From Gordonia amarae NBRC 15530 (GTDB lineage Bacteria > Actinomycetota > Actinomycetes > Mycobacteriales > Mycobacteriaceae), in assembly GCF_000241345.1 (NCBI RefSeq), contig NZ_BAED01000075.1, forward strand, positions 1 to 64,000: DNA of 64,000 nucleotides, given 5' to 3'. Below, one piece after another: positions 24,382-32,859 of this stretch. The notes beneath the pieces were generated by a model. That model did no database searches. It worked only from the letters and a program-made list of their open reading frames with translations, and was not told the DNA's origin. Numbering within the stretch: position 1 is the first letter of the stretch; every line of letters starts with the position of its first letter. A program made the position numbers and the translations under genes.

Positions 24382-25553
24382 GCGACTACGATAGCTCCAT
24401 TTCTGTGGAGTGTTTTTAACAGCTTTCGGGAGTCAGAGCAACCTCTTCCGATTAGCCTACCTATTGTGTTCTCATCTATTGACTCGGAGTGGTTTACATA
24501 CTCACAAAGGGATTCTATGGTGTCGCGTGGAAGCCGGGACTGGAGTTCCTGGCCGAACGCGTACATACCTCCGTCAGTGCGAGTCTGAACTACGCCAGGG
24601 AATCGACGGGCAAAGATGGACGGAATTCTAGGGCTGGGAATACAAGATAGCGCGCTTTGGTGTGGAGGTAACGTATAGAGACAAGATTGGTCACGAGATT
24701 TAAGGTTGCGCGCGGCGGTTTCGATGCGTCGTTTGCCCTCTTCGGAAGATAGAATATCGATCGCATCCCTTCCCAATTCTGCGCAGGTAAGATCTATAGC
24801 CTGGTGGGCTACCGGATTTTGAGGTACTACGAAGGCGGCGATTCCAATGAAGGCTGATGGTTCGCTGTTCTTGAATACGTGATAGAGATTTGAAGGTATG
24901 CAGATGTAGTCGCCGGGTCTAAGGGTAAAGTGTTCGGCAGACCCGAGTGTCCTATCCAATTCAAACGAAACTCCATTCAATGCAGGGCTGGATGCGAAGA
25001 CGATGTTGTCGGGCTGGCCATCCGGCCAGACCCAGAGATCCTTTATTCCTGGTCCTAAGTGAAATATCAGAGACGGCTCATAGTCTCGGTGGATCCCGAA
25101 AGGGGTCCATCCGCCTCCGGAGGTTACGAATGTGTAGGTATCGAACCCATTCGTGATATCCCAATCCGTACTATGGTGAATCTGGCGGATAAAGTCGATA
25201 GTCCAGTCTGAAATAGGAAGACTCCACTGCGAGATCTCATTCACCGCGAGTGACGCATCTTGGCCGCCATGATATGAGAGCCATTCTACGACCGATGATT
25301 CCTTTATGGGAGAGGAGCCAAGCGTGTTTGTAAGTCTGTAGTCTAGTGAAAAATCACGAAAACCTCGAATGCGAAAGTTTCCCGTGCTATTCTCCACTAC
25401 TCGGGCGACGGCGAGCGAGAGTTCGTCAAGCAAGTGATCCACCTGGTCCAGGATGAGTCCCGGAATGTGTACTGTCTCGCCGAAGGGGTGGCCGCACTTC
25501 TTATCGAAGGCTTTTGATGCCCACGAACGTGGATAGTTGGACTTCATTCCCAT
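24378..25553 (-). CDS. JmjC/cupin_4-like Fe(II)/2-oxoglutarate oxygenase
   Basis: The 391-residue product has a double-stranded beta-helix core with metal ligands H-x-D in GGGWTPFGIHRDYE (near residues 155-157). The third His is in RPGDYICIPSNLYHVF (near 225). It ends in a winged-helix-like domain. This matches the cupin_4/JmjC family, whose members hydroxylate protein side chains using 2-oxoglutarate and oxygen. It starts 13 bases after the precursor peptide gene (ATG 25553, or 25547), so the peptide is its probable substrate. GC is low (26 of 60 bases in 24361-24420). Nothing indicates which residue is modified. Confidence 0.75.
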   Translation of the reverse strand: MGMKSNYPRSWASKAFDKKCGHPFGETVHIPGLILDQVDHLLDELSLAVARVVENSTGNFRIRGFRDFSLDYRLTNTLGSSPIKESSVVEWLSYHGGQDASLAVNEISQWSLPISDWTIDFIRQIHHSTDWDITNGFDTYTFVTSGGGWTPFGIHRDYEPSLIFHLGPGIKDLWVWPDGQPDNIVFASSPALNGVSFELDRTLGSAEHFTLRPGDYICIPSNLYHVFKNSEPSAFIGIAAFVVPQNPVAHQAIDLTCAELGRDAIDILSSEEGKRRIETAARNLKSRDQSCLYTLPPHQSALSCIPSPRIPSIFARRFPGVVQTRTDGGMYAFGQELQSRLPRDTIESLCEYVNHSESIDENTIGRLIGRGCSDSRKLLKTLHRNGAIVVA

Positions 25554-25566
25554 TTCCAAATCGAAT

Positions 25567-25764
25567 TTACAGTGGTGTTGGTAACCCGGGAGCCGTGTAT
25601 TTGGCTCCCGGGTTACCGCCTAATCGATACCGCAGGGAATCAGTGGCCGTATCCTGGCGTGGGCCAGGGCGGACGATTCCCAGTCCACGATCTGCGGTTT
25701 GGACGACTTCGAGCAAGAAGTCGTCCTCGGTTGCAGTGTCGCGCGAATCAGGGTTCTTGTCCAT
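25567..25764 (-). CDS. putative RiPP precursor peptide
   Basis: The 65-residue product starts at ATG 25764, nine bases after GAAGGGA. It has an acidic leader-like N-terminal half (MDKNPDSRDTATEDDFLLE). A Gly-Gly at residues 49-50 is followed by the Pro/Gly-rich tail NPGAKYTAPGLPTPL, a plausible core peptide. It heads a minus-strand run with two JmjC-like oxygenases and an MFS exporter. Two TTA leucine codons (residues 48 and 61) are rare in such genomes. The tail is encoded by a perfect 15-bp inverted repeat. No homologue is recognised, and assignment as a precursor rests on size, position and composition. Confidence 0.6.
   Translation of the reverse strand: MDKNPDSRDTATEDDFLLEVVQTADRGLGIVRPGPRQDTATDSLRYRLGGNPGAKYTAPGLPTPL
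25580..25617. terminator. hairpin inside the precursor gene
   Basis: GGTAACCCGGGAGCC (25580-25594) and its exact complement (25603-25617) form a 15-bp stem with an eight-base loop. It lies over the codons of the core-like tail, between precursor and oxygenase genes. There is no T run, so it may slow or partly stop transcription, or protect the precursor message, rather than terminate fully. Confidence 0.65.
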
Positions 25765-26019
25765 GGTGTTCGTTCCCTTCATTTCCACTGGGCGATCTGC
25801 CCTGTCGCCAAAGTAGGGGGGTCTGGTCTCTCGGGGGCCGAGTGTGATCTAGACCATACGGTTTGGTCTGTTTGGAGGACACCCGCGAAGACGCCTCGAG
25901 TTACTTGCTATTGGGTTCCAAAAATGTTGGGGGACAGTATTATTAGTGGAAAGTGATGACGGGTTGTAGCTTCAGTACGCCCGGGTTGTAGATCTGGTAT
26001 TGGGTTTAGCTCAGTGAAT
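25765..26019 (-). promoter_or_regulatory. upstream region of the peptide cluster
   Basis: This 255-bp AT-richer stretch must hold the cluster promoter. An inverted repeat AGACCA (25851-25856) and TGGTCT (25864-25869) with a seven-base spacer is a possible operator, and further GGTCT copies lie close by. I see no convincing -35/-10 pair and no coding frame on either strand. Confidence 0.4.
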
Positions 26020-26301
26020 ATCGCAAAATTCTGGGTCCACCCGAGCTGCTGGTGAGTGGCACCTGCGTGCGGGTGCTCTCCGGAGCAGGCCCGGGAGATC
26101 CTGGGTTCGGCTGCGGGCGTGGAACTCTCCGACGTGCCGACACCGCTGGCCGCCGCCGGCAAGGATGCCTCGCTGGTGGGCCGTATCCGGCAGGATCCGG
26201 GTGTGCCGGACGGCCGTGGGCTGGCGCTGTTCGTGTCGGGTGACAACCTGCGTAAGGGTGCGGCGCTCAACACCATTCAGATCGCGGAGTTGCTCGCCTG
26301 A
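26020..26301 (+). pseudogene. duplicated 3' fragment of asd
   Basis: This segment repeats asd 21811-22146. The last 220 bases or so (from about 26081) are almost identical to asd, with one visible change (GACGCCG to GACACCG). The first 60 or so are more diverged and carry an internal deletion of about 55 bases (after GTGCGGGTG) that also breaks the frame. Similarity ends just past the stop (CTGAGGGC). It lacks the catalytic part and cannot make an enzyme. It marks the right edge of the peptide island. Confidence 0.9.
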
Positions 26302-26469
26302 GGGCCGCCGGCCGGGTGTGGTGAGCCGATGAGGCACGACCTGGCCGCTTAACATCAGCGCATCTCTGTCGATGCCCTACTTTCATCCTGCAGATCTTGT
26401 GAGTCGGCGCTAATCTTCCGCATCAGGAACATTCTGTTCCAGAAGCGAGATGCGAGGAGAGCGCTGACC

Positions 26470-28161
26470 ATGGATGCCGGTGTCGTCAAGAGACCGCGCG
26501 TAGGCAGGCACGGCCAGACCGCCGACCTGGTGAGCGTCGATGCCGAGCATTTCGGATTCGAGCGCCGCCGGGGGTCACGTCGCACGGGGCCCGGTAGCAG
26601 GCTCGTCCGGGTATTCATCGGGCTCATGCTGGTCGCGGCGTTGGCCGCCTCGGTGTTTCTCTGGCGGAACCTGGCCGACGGTTGTGGCGGTGACAGGTCA
26701 CGGGTATCGGTGGTCGTGGACTCGTCGATCTCCGCCGGCCTGAAGGCGATCGCGGATCGGGCCGCGGACGACTCGTGTTTCGATTTCGCCGTCACCCCGA
26801 CATCAGGCGCGGACGTGCCCGCCCGGCTCACCGCCGGCGGGGCGGGTGTGGACCTGTGGCTGGCCGACTCCCAGATCAGGGCCGAGCGGGTCATGGCGCA
26901 GGTGCGCCGGACCCCCGAGTACGTGACCAGGTCGCTGGCCAGTTCCCCGGTCGTCGTGGTGGGCACCAAGCTGGGCCAACTCACGAGCTGGGCCGACGTG
27001 ATGAACCTCGACAAACTGCAGGTGGGCAGTCCGATGGAGAACTCGGCCGGGGACGCGCCCATCATCGGCGGGGCGGCGGCGGTCTCGCGCGGCGAGATCA
27101 CCCGGACGGCGTTCACCCAGGCGATGACCGCGATGGCCGCGCAGCGGCACAAGGTGATTCCCGGGCAGGACACCGACGACGCCCGGATGCGCACCTCCAA
27201 CGTCTCCGACATCCCGTCGGTGGCCAGCGAGCAGCAGTACCTGATGTTCAAGAAGAAGTGGACCGGCTCGCAACTGGCCGCGAAGATTCCCGCGGACGGC
27301 ACGCTGATGCTCGACTATCCGCTGATGACCACCGCCTCACCGGATCACCGCGCCTCGGCCGACGCGGCCGGTCGCGCACTCGTTGCCGCCGCGGCGTCGG
27401 ACGAAGGGCGAAAGATGCTGCAGGAAGCTGGATTCCGAAATCCTGACGGCAGTGGAATCGGGCGGCCCGTCAAGACGATCAGCGCCGGTGATTCACGCGA
27501 GATCAACGAGGCACTCAGGAGCTGGCAGATTCTGAGCGTACCGATGCGCATGCTGAACGTCCTGGACACGTCCGGGTCGATGCAGGCGCCCGCGGGCTCG
27601 TCGACCCGGGCGCAGTTGCTTGCCGAGACCGTGATCGACGGCACCAAACTCCTCGGGGACGCCTCGCAGGTGGGGGTGTGGATATTCGGTATCGACCGGG
27701 GGACCGACGGTGCGGACTGGAAGCAGATCGTGCCTATCCGTCGCCTCGACGAGGTGGCCGCCGGCGTGACGCAACGACAGACGATCGCGACCACCACCCG
27801 GGAGGCGATGCGGGACGACCTCGGCGGTGGTACCGGCCTGTACGACACCACGCTCGCCGCGTACAAGGCGATGGTGGACGGCTACGACCCGGCGGCCACC
27901 AACACCCTGGCCATCGTGACCGACGGGCGCAACGAGGACGACAACAGCATCACCCTCGACGATCTGGTCACCCAGCTCAAGGCGCTGCAGGACCCGGGCC
28001 GTCCGGTACGGATCGTCGCCATCGGTATCACCTCCGACGCCGACGCCGATTCGCTCAACCGGATCGCTGAGGTGACCGGCGGCACGAGTTACATCGCCGA
28101 GACCCCCATGGACATCCGCGGCATCTTCACAACGGAGGCGGGCAGGCTCCTCAGCAGCTGA
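26470..28161 (+). CDS. membrane-anchored substrate-binding / von Willebrand A protein
   Basis: The 563-residue product has a basic N-terminus and one membrane helix (about residues 46-66, VRVFIGLMLVAALAASVFLW). An extracellular region resembling a type-II solute-binding protein follows (about 75-345). A C-terminal von Willebrand A domain carries the metal-site motif DTSGSM and the later TDGRN. The domain pair suggests a cell-surface protein that binds a ligand and a partner through Mg. GAGGAG precedes the ATG. No transporter gene is adjacent, and the function is unknown. It begins 168 bp after the asd fragment. Confidence 0.8.
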   Translation: MDAGVVKRPRVGRHGQTADLVSVDAEHFGFERRRGSRRTGPGSRLVRVFIGLMLVAALAASVFLWRNLADGCGGDRSRVSVVVDSSISAGLKAIADRAADDSCFDFAVTPTSGADVPARLTAGGAGVDLWLADSQIRAERVMAQVRRTPEYVTRSLASSPVVVVGTKLGQLTSWADVMNLDKLQVGSPMENSAGDAPIIGGAAAVSRGEITRTAFTQAMTAMAAQRHKVIPGQDTDDARMRTSNVSDIPSVASEQQYLMFKKKWTGSQLAAKIPADGTLMLDYPLMTTASPDHRASADAAGRALVAAAASDEGRKMLQEAGFRNPDGSGIGRPVKTISAGDSREINEALRSWQILSVPMRMLNVLDTSGSMQAPAGSSTRAQLLAETVIDGTKLLGDASQVGVWIFGIDRGTDGADWKQIVPIRRLDEVAAGVTQRQTIATTTREAMRDDLGGGTGLYDTTLAAYKAMVDGYDPAATNTLAIVTDGRNEDDNSITLDDLVTQLKALQDPGRPVRIVAIGITSDADADSLNRIAEVTGGTSYIAETPMDIRGIFTTEAGRLLSS

Positions 28162-28261
28162 CCCGGTCATGCTCCCGCCGGCGGTGGCCGGAATATAGGT
28201 GTGGAGCTTTCCCGAGATCCTGGACACGTGACCTGGTTACCGTGAGGTAGCCTACGCTTCT

Positions 28262-29527
28262 ATGGGAATTCTCAGGGGAATGACGGGGCGCCGTGTGGCC
28301 GCGGTGGTGCTGGCAGGGGCGATGGCCACGACCGTGACAGCGGTGGCCGCGCCCGAGGCGTCGGCGGCGGACTTCTACACGCCACCGGCGACCATCACCG
28401 GCAAGCCGGGCACGATCCTCAAATCCCAGTCGATTCCGCTGGTGCTGCAGATCCCGGGTGTCAAGAACCAGTGGCCGGGCACCGCCAAGAAGGTGATGTA
28501 CGCATCGCGTGACGTCAACGGCAAGCCCGTCGGCGTCACCGGCACCGTCATCGAACCCACCGCACCGTGGACCGGCAAGGGGTCGCGACCCACCGTCGTC
28601 GTCGGCTCCGGCACCATCGGCCAGGGTGACCAGTGCGCGCCGTCGAAGATGATGTCGTTCCCGATGTCGGTCGACATCACCAAACCGACCATCGGCGTCA
28701 ACTACACCGCGCCCGAGATGTACATCTTCCTGCTCAACGGTGTGCGGGTGTTCGTCACCGACTACATCGGCATGGGCACCCCCGGCATCCACACGTACGT
28801 CAACCGCACCGAGACCGGGCACGCCATGCTCGACGGCGCACGCGCCGCGATCAACGCAAGTGGCGGCTCCAAGGATTCGCCGGTCGGCTTCGTCGGCTAC
28901 TCGCAGGGCGGCGGCGCGGCGGCGTCGGCGGCCGAGCTGGCGCAGACCTACGCCCCCGATCTCAAGGTGAAGGCCACCTACGCCGGTGCCCCGCCGGCCG
29001 ACCTGCGCAAGGTCCTCGCCGCCGTCGACGGCACCACCATCTCCGGCGTGATCGGGTATGCCATCAACGGGATGAACGCGCGCTACCCGGCGATGCGCGA
29101 GGTGCTCGACAAGGAGGCCAACGCCACCGGTAAGGCCAAGCTCAAGCAGCTGTCCACCGAGTGCATCGGCGACACCGTCCTGAGCACCGGATTCCAGACC
29201 ACCAACGGCTGGACCAAGTCCGGCAAGCGGCTCAGCGAGATCGTCTCCGAATATCCGGAGGCGCTGAAGGTGCTGGAGGAGAACCGGATCGGTCAGCTCA
29301 AGCCCAACGCACCCGTCTACCTGCAGGGCGGACTGCATGACGACGTCATCCCGTATGGTCAGGTCAAAGATCTGTACAAGAACTGGAAAGCCCAGGGTGC
29401 CGATGTCACGTTCCACACCGACCCCACCCCGGCGATCCTGACCAAGGTGATCGTCAACCACGTCGTGCCGATGCTGGCGACCCTCCTGCCGGGCACGAAC
29501 TTCGTCCTCGATCACCTCCGGAAGTGA
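28262..29527 (+). CDS. secreted LIP-family lipase/esterase
   Basis: The 421-residue product has a signal peptide ending near EASA (residue 35). The alpha/beta hydrolase of the actinomycete secretory lipase (LIP) family follows. Catalytic residues can be placed: the Ser in VGFVGYSQGGG, the Asp in GGLHDDVIP and the His in VNHVVP near the C-terminus. Cys residues at QCAPS and TECIG may form a disulfide. It should hydrolyse acylglycerols or esters outside the cell. It is followed after 34 bp by a membrane protein gene on the same strand. Confidence 0.9.
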   Translation: MGILRGMTGRRVAAVVLAGAMATTVTAVAAPEASAADFYTPPATITGKPGTILKSQSIPLVLQIPGVKNQWPGTAKKVMYASRDVNGKPVGVTGTVIEPTAPWTGKGSRPTVVVGSGTIGQGDQCAPSKMMSFPMSVDITKPTIGVNYTAPEMYIFLLNGVRVFVTDYIGMGTPGIHTYVNRTETGHAMLDGARAAINASGGSKDSPVGFVGYSQGGGAAASAAELAQTYAPDLKVKATYAGAPPADLRKVLAAVDGTTISGVIGYAINGMNARYPAMREVLDKEANATGKAKLKQLSTECIGDTVLSTGFQTTNGWTKSGKRLSEIVSEYPEALKVLEENRIGQLKPNAPVYLQGGLHDDVIPYGQVKDLYKNWKAQGADVTFHTDPTPAILTKVIVNHVVPMLATLLPGTNFVLDHLRK

Positions 29528-29561
29528 CGCACAGCCGTCCCGAAGAGAGGGTGAGCAGGCG

Positions 29562-30248
29562 ATGACCGAGCGGGGCGACGGGGGATTCGACCTGGGCGAC
29601 GGGCAGCGGCCTGACCCGGACATCCCGAGCCAGGCCGAACTCGACGCCGAGGACATGGCCGAACTGGCCAAACGGTCATCGGCCGACCGCGATCAGACGG
29701 GCCTGTACCCGGTGCGCCGCGGCGATCCGGGGCCGGCACCGATCCCGCTGGTCAAGCACGCCGTCGGCTGCTTCTGGGCGGCGGCGGTGGCCGGGGCGAT
29801 CTGCATGGTCTACGGCTTCCTCAACCTCGGTACCATCAAGGATCTGCTGTACACGCGGCTGCTCGACGGTGTCCGCGACGACCCCGGCAACGCCGCCCCG
29901 GAGGACCAGATCTCCGGGATCTCGTCGACGTTCCCGCCGGTGATGCTGGTGCTGATCGCGGTGTTTCTGGCGGTGGAGTATCTGCTGCTGGTCAACACCG
30001 CCAAACACAACAGTCGCGGCGTGCGCAATGTGTACCTGTCGGTGGTCGTGGTGCACATGATGTGCATCCCGATCGGTATCGACCTGCTGTTCGCGTACGA
30101 CGGACTGTCGGTGGTGATTGTGGTGCTCGGCTGGGCGCAGCTGGTGCTGCTGGCCCTCTCGGCGTTGTGCACGCTGCGCAAAGAGGTCAACGACTGGCTG
30201 CCCGCCCCCAACAAGGTCCGCCCGGGCACCGGTTTCGGGCGCCGCTGA
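29562..30248 (+). CDS. four-helix membrane protein of unknown function
   Basis: The 228-residue product has a 65-residue acidic, probably cytoplasmic N-terminus and four hydrophobic helices (around 68-88, 122-142, 155-176 and 182-205). It ends in a short basic tail (PNKVRPGTGFGRR). A ribosome-site-like GGTGAGCAGGCG precedes the ATG. Proteins of this shape are common and unnamed in mycolate actinomycetes. Its only contextual hint is the lipase just upstream. Confidence 0.7.
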   Translation: MTERGDGGFDLGDGQRPDPDIPSQAELDAEDMAELAKRSSADRDQTGLYPVRRGDPGPAPIPLVKHAVGCFWAAAVAGAICMVYGFLNLGTIKDLLYTRLLDGVRDDPGNAAPEDQISGISSTFPPVMLVLIAVFLAVEYLLLVNTAKHNSRGVRNVYLSVVVVHMMCIPIGIDLLFAYDGLSVVIVVLGWAQLVLLALSALCTLRKEVNDWLPAPNKVRPGTGFGRR

Positions 30249-30344
30249 GGCCCGACACCCCGACCCCGGCAAACGCGGACGCGGGATCGGTGTCAAGGGC
30301 ACAATGGTCACGTCAGTGAAAGACGTCACCATTGGAGGAGAGCC

Positions 30345-30773
30345 ATGGCAGTCGATGCCGTGTACCACGTGTCATCAACCGCGGCCGGCGGCGGCCGGGA
30401 CGGCGAGGTCGTCTCGGAGACCGGCCGGATCGATCTCGAACTGCGCCCACCGGTGGAGATGGGTGGCAGCGGTGAGGGCAGCAACCCCGAGGAACTGTTC
30501 TCCGCCGGCTACGCCGCCTGCTACCTGGGTGCGCTGCGGGCCGTCGCGGGCCAGCAGGGTGTGACCGTCCCCGAGGGCACGACGGTGAAGGTGACCGTGG
30601 GTATCGGCAAGGACAGCGAGGGCGGCTTCGGCCTCACGGCCGCCATCGAAACCTATCTGCCCGGTCTCGACGAGGCCGGCGCCCAGGCCCTCGCCGACGG
30701 CGCCCACGCCTTCTGCCCGTACTCGAAGGCCACCCGCGGCAACATCGAGCACACGGTGACCGCCCGGGTCTGA
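30345..30773 (+). CDS. ohr: organic hydroperoxide resistance protein
   Basis: This is a 142-residue OsmC/Ohr-family thiol peroxidase that reduces organic hydroperoxides, using a pair of cysteines. Both are visible: one in AGYAACYLGAL (about residue 61) and one in AHAFCPYSKATRGN (about residue 125), the diagnostic Ohr C-terminal motif. TGGAGGAGAGCC is a strong ribosome site before the ATG. No OhrR-type MarR gene is adjacent. A large inverted repeat follows the gene. Confidence 0.93.
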   Translation: MAVDAVYHVSSTAAGGGRDGEVVSETGRIDLELRPPVEMGGSGEGSNPEELFSAGYAACYLGALRAVAGQQGVTVPEGTTVKVTVGIGKDSEGGFGLTAAIETYLPGLDEAGAQALADGAHAFCPYSKATRGNIEHTVTARV

Positions 30774-30793
30774 CCCCCGGCCGACGATTTTCC

Positions 30794-30844
30794 GGCGATA
30801 TGACGGTTCGCTCGGGTGTATGCCCGAGCCGCCGTCATATCGCC
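30794..30844. terminator. long hairpin after ohr
   Basis: GGCGATATGACGG (30794-30806) pairs exactly with 30832-30844, and an inner GCTCGGG/CCCGAGC extends the stem. There is no T run. It may stabilise the ohr message or terminate it. Confidence 0.55.
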
Positions 30845-30918
30845 AGAAACTGTTTCGGGGCTTGTTTGGTGTGAGCTGCCGCACGTCGACGGAGCGGCGA
30901 CGGGTAGCCTGTGCTCTC

Positions 30919-31374
30919 GTGGATACAGGGTGGGCAGGACTTGGACTGATCGCCGCGGCCGTCGCCGTCGTGGCCTACGTGCACTACCGCGACAAGGAGA
31001 CGGCGCGGCTGGGCACGGGGGCGGAGCTGGCGCGGGAGCTGCGGTCGCTGGCCGGGGGCGACCCGGTGCGCATCGCGGCCGTCGAGGAGTACGAGACCAC
31101 CATCTACCAGCGGTTGTTCTACGCCTCGGCGATCGGTCCCCGCGTGCGCGCGGCGGCCTGGGCGCTGCTCGGCGCGGCGCTGGCCGCGTTCGGCGCACTG
31201 GTCACCGACCCCGCCAAGGGCGCGTTCGGCACGGTGGTCACCATCGCGTTCATCGTCGTCGCCGCCGTGTTCGCGCTGGCGACGCTGGTGCTGGCGGCGA
31301 TCGCCGCCTACCAGGCCGCCACCACGCCGCGCGTCTCGTTCGCCGACTCCTACGCCGAGGGATCGTCCGAATAA
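30919..31374 (+). CDS. small membrane protein
   Basis: From the GTG at 30919 the product is 151 residues. It has an N-terminal helix (about 4-20), a charged middle (RDKETARLGTGAELARELRS) and two further helices near the C-terminus (about 78-98 and 104-130). I prefer this start because the longer in-frame ATG at 30820 lies in the ohr hairpin. No family is recognised. It precedes the M20 peptidase by 86 bp on the same strand. Confidence 0.6.
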   Translation: MDTGWAGLGLIAAAVAVVAYVHYRDKETARLGTGAELARELRSLAGGDPVRIAAVEEYETTIYQRLFYASAIGPRVRAAAWALLGAALAAFGALVTDPAKGAFGTVVTIAFIVVAAVFALATLVLAAIAAYQAATTPRVSFADSYAEGSSE

Positions 31375-31460
31375 CGGATCCGCGCGTTGACCACCGACCT
31401 TGCCGACGTCGATCCCGGCGGTATCGAGGCCGCCGAACCGGAGAATTGAGAGGGACCGCC

Positions 31461-32840
31461 GTGGTGGATGTGAGTGGCGAACTGCGCCAAAGGGTTCAGA
31501 GACTGATGCCGCAGACCCGCGGCGATCTGGCCGAGATGGTGGCATTCCGGTCGGTGTTCGACGCCGCGCAGTTCCCGGTCAGCGAATGCGACGGCATGGT
31601 CGACTGGCTGCTGGCCGCGTTCGGTGAGCTCGGATTCGCCGATGCGGCAGCACATGTCACCGCCGACGGCAGCAAGGCCGTCACCGGCAGTATCGCGGGC
31701 GCCGAGGGTGCGCCGACGGTGCTGCTGTACTTCCACCACGACGTGCAGCCGCCCCTCGGCGAGGACGAATGGGATTCTCCCGTATGGGAACTCACCGAAC
31801 GCGACGGCCGCTGGTACGGGCGCGGGGCGGCCGACTGCAAGGGCAATATCGCCGTCCACCTGACCGCGCTGCGCGCTCTCGCCGGCGGCGGTGCCATCGC
31901 GCCCGGGCAACTGCCGGTCACCGTCAAGATTCTCGGCGAGGGCTCGGAGGAGCAGGGTGGTGGCGGTATCGAAGACTTCGTGGTGAACCATCCCGAGTTC
32001 GCCGCGGCCGACGTCATCCTGATCTGCGACTCCGGCAACTTCGCCGTCGGCAGGCCCACCCTCACCACCAGCCTGCGCGGGGTGGCGAATGTGGTGGTGT
32101 CCGTGGAGACGCTGGGCTCGGCGATGCACTCGGGCATGTATGGCGGAGCCGCCCCCGACGCGCTGGCCGCGCTGATCGCGATGCTCGCCACGCTGCGCAA
32201 CGCCGACGGTGACACCACGATCGACGGACTGGACTCCGGCCAGAGCTGGTCGGGCGTCGACTACCCGGAGGAGGCGTTCCGCGCCGACGCCAAGGTGCTC
32301 GACGGGGTACGGCTTGTCGGGTCCGGGTCGGTGGCCGAGATGCTGTGGGCCAGACCGGCCGTCACCGTCCTGGGCATCGACTGCCCGCCCGTCGTCGGAT
32401 CGTCGGCGTCGGTGGTGCCGCACGCCCGCGCCCGCATCAACCTGCGGGTGCCGCCCGGCATGGACGCCACCGAGGCGCAGGACCTGCTCATCGCCCACCT
32501 GACGGCGGCTGCGCCGTGGGGAGTGCATGTGTCGATCGAACGGGAGGCCGTCGGATCACCGTTCTCCGGTGCCACCTCCGGACCCGGCCACGACACCCTC
32601 GTCGACGCGCTGTCGGCGTCGTACGGCGTGCAGGTGTCCCGGCAGGGGCAGGGCGGGTCGATCCCGCTGTGCAGCGTGCTCGCCGAGACCTTCCCCGACG
32701 CCGAGATCATGCTGCTGGGCGTCGAGGAACCGGCCTGCCTGATCCACGCGCCCAACGAGTCGGTGGATCCGTCCGAGATCGAACACCTGGCGCTGGCCGA
32801 GGCGGTGTTCCTCACCGAATACCCGAACCGCAAGGGATAA
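31461..32840 (+). CDS. M20-family metallopeptidase (dipeptidase)
   Basis: The 459-residue product has the two-zinc peptidase signature HHDVQP (His and Asp ligands), the bridging Asp in GRGAADCKGN and the catalytic Glu pair in LGEGSEEQG. The Asp in ICDSGN and the His in LIHAPNES complete the ligand set. A lid or dimer domain lies in the middle. It should cleave dipeptides or related amides in the cytoplasm. The GTG start has GAGAGGG nearby. It converges with a LysR gene. Confidence 0.92.
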   Translation: MVDVSGELRQRVQRLMPQTRGDLAEMVAFRSVFDAAQFPVSECDGMVDWLLAAFGELGFADAAAHVTADGSKAVTGSIAGAEGAPTVLLYFHHDVQPPLGEDEWDSPVWELTERDGRWYGRGAADCKGNIAVHLTALRALAGGGAIAPGQLPVTVKILGEGSEEQGGGGIEDFVVNHPEFAAADVILICDSGNFAVGRPTLTTSLRGVANVVVSVETLGSAMHSGMYGGAAPDALAALIAMLATLRNADGDTTIDGLDSGQSWSGVDYPEEAFRADAKVLDGVRLVGSGSVAEMLWARPAVTVLGIDCPPVVGSSASVVPHARARINLRVPPGMDATEAQDLLIAHLTAAAPWGVHVSIEREAVGSPFSGATSGPGHDTLVDALSASYGVQVSRQGQGGSIPLCSVLAETFPDAEIMLLGVEEPACLIHAPNESVDPSEIEHLALAEAVFLTEYPNRKG

Positions 32841-32859
32841 CCGGACCGCCGGGCGCAGG

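Noticed and set aside
25567..25764. Lasso or lanthipeptide precursor
   Set aside because: The lasso leader motif and the needed cyclase, protease or LanM/LanBC genes are absent. Only JmjC-like oxygenases and a transporter are nearby.
25699..25956. 85-residue plus-strand ORF in the peptide island
   Set aside because: No ribosome site or recognisable composition. It overlaps the precursor gene antisense and the promoter region.
26052..26301. Short ORFs taken as separate genes
   Set aside because: They are frames of the asd 3' duplicate, without the catalytic half and with a deletion that breaks the frame.
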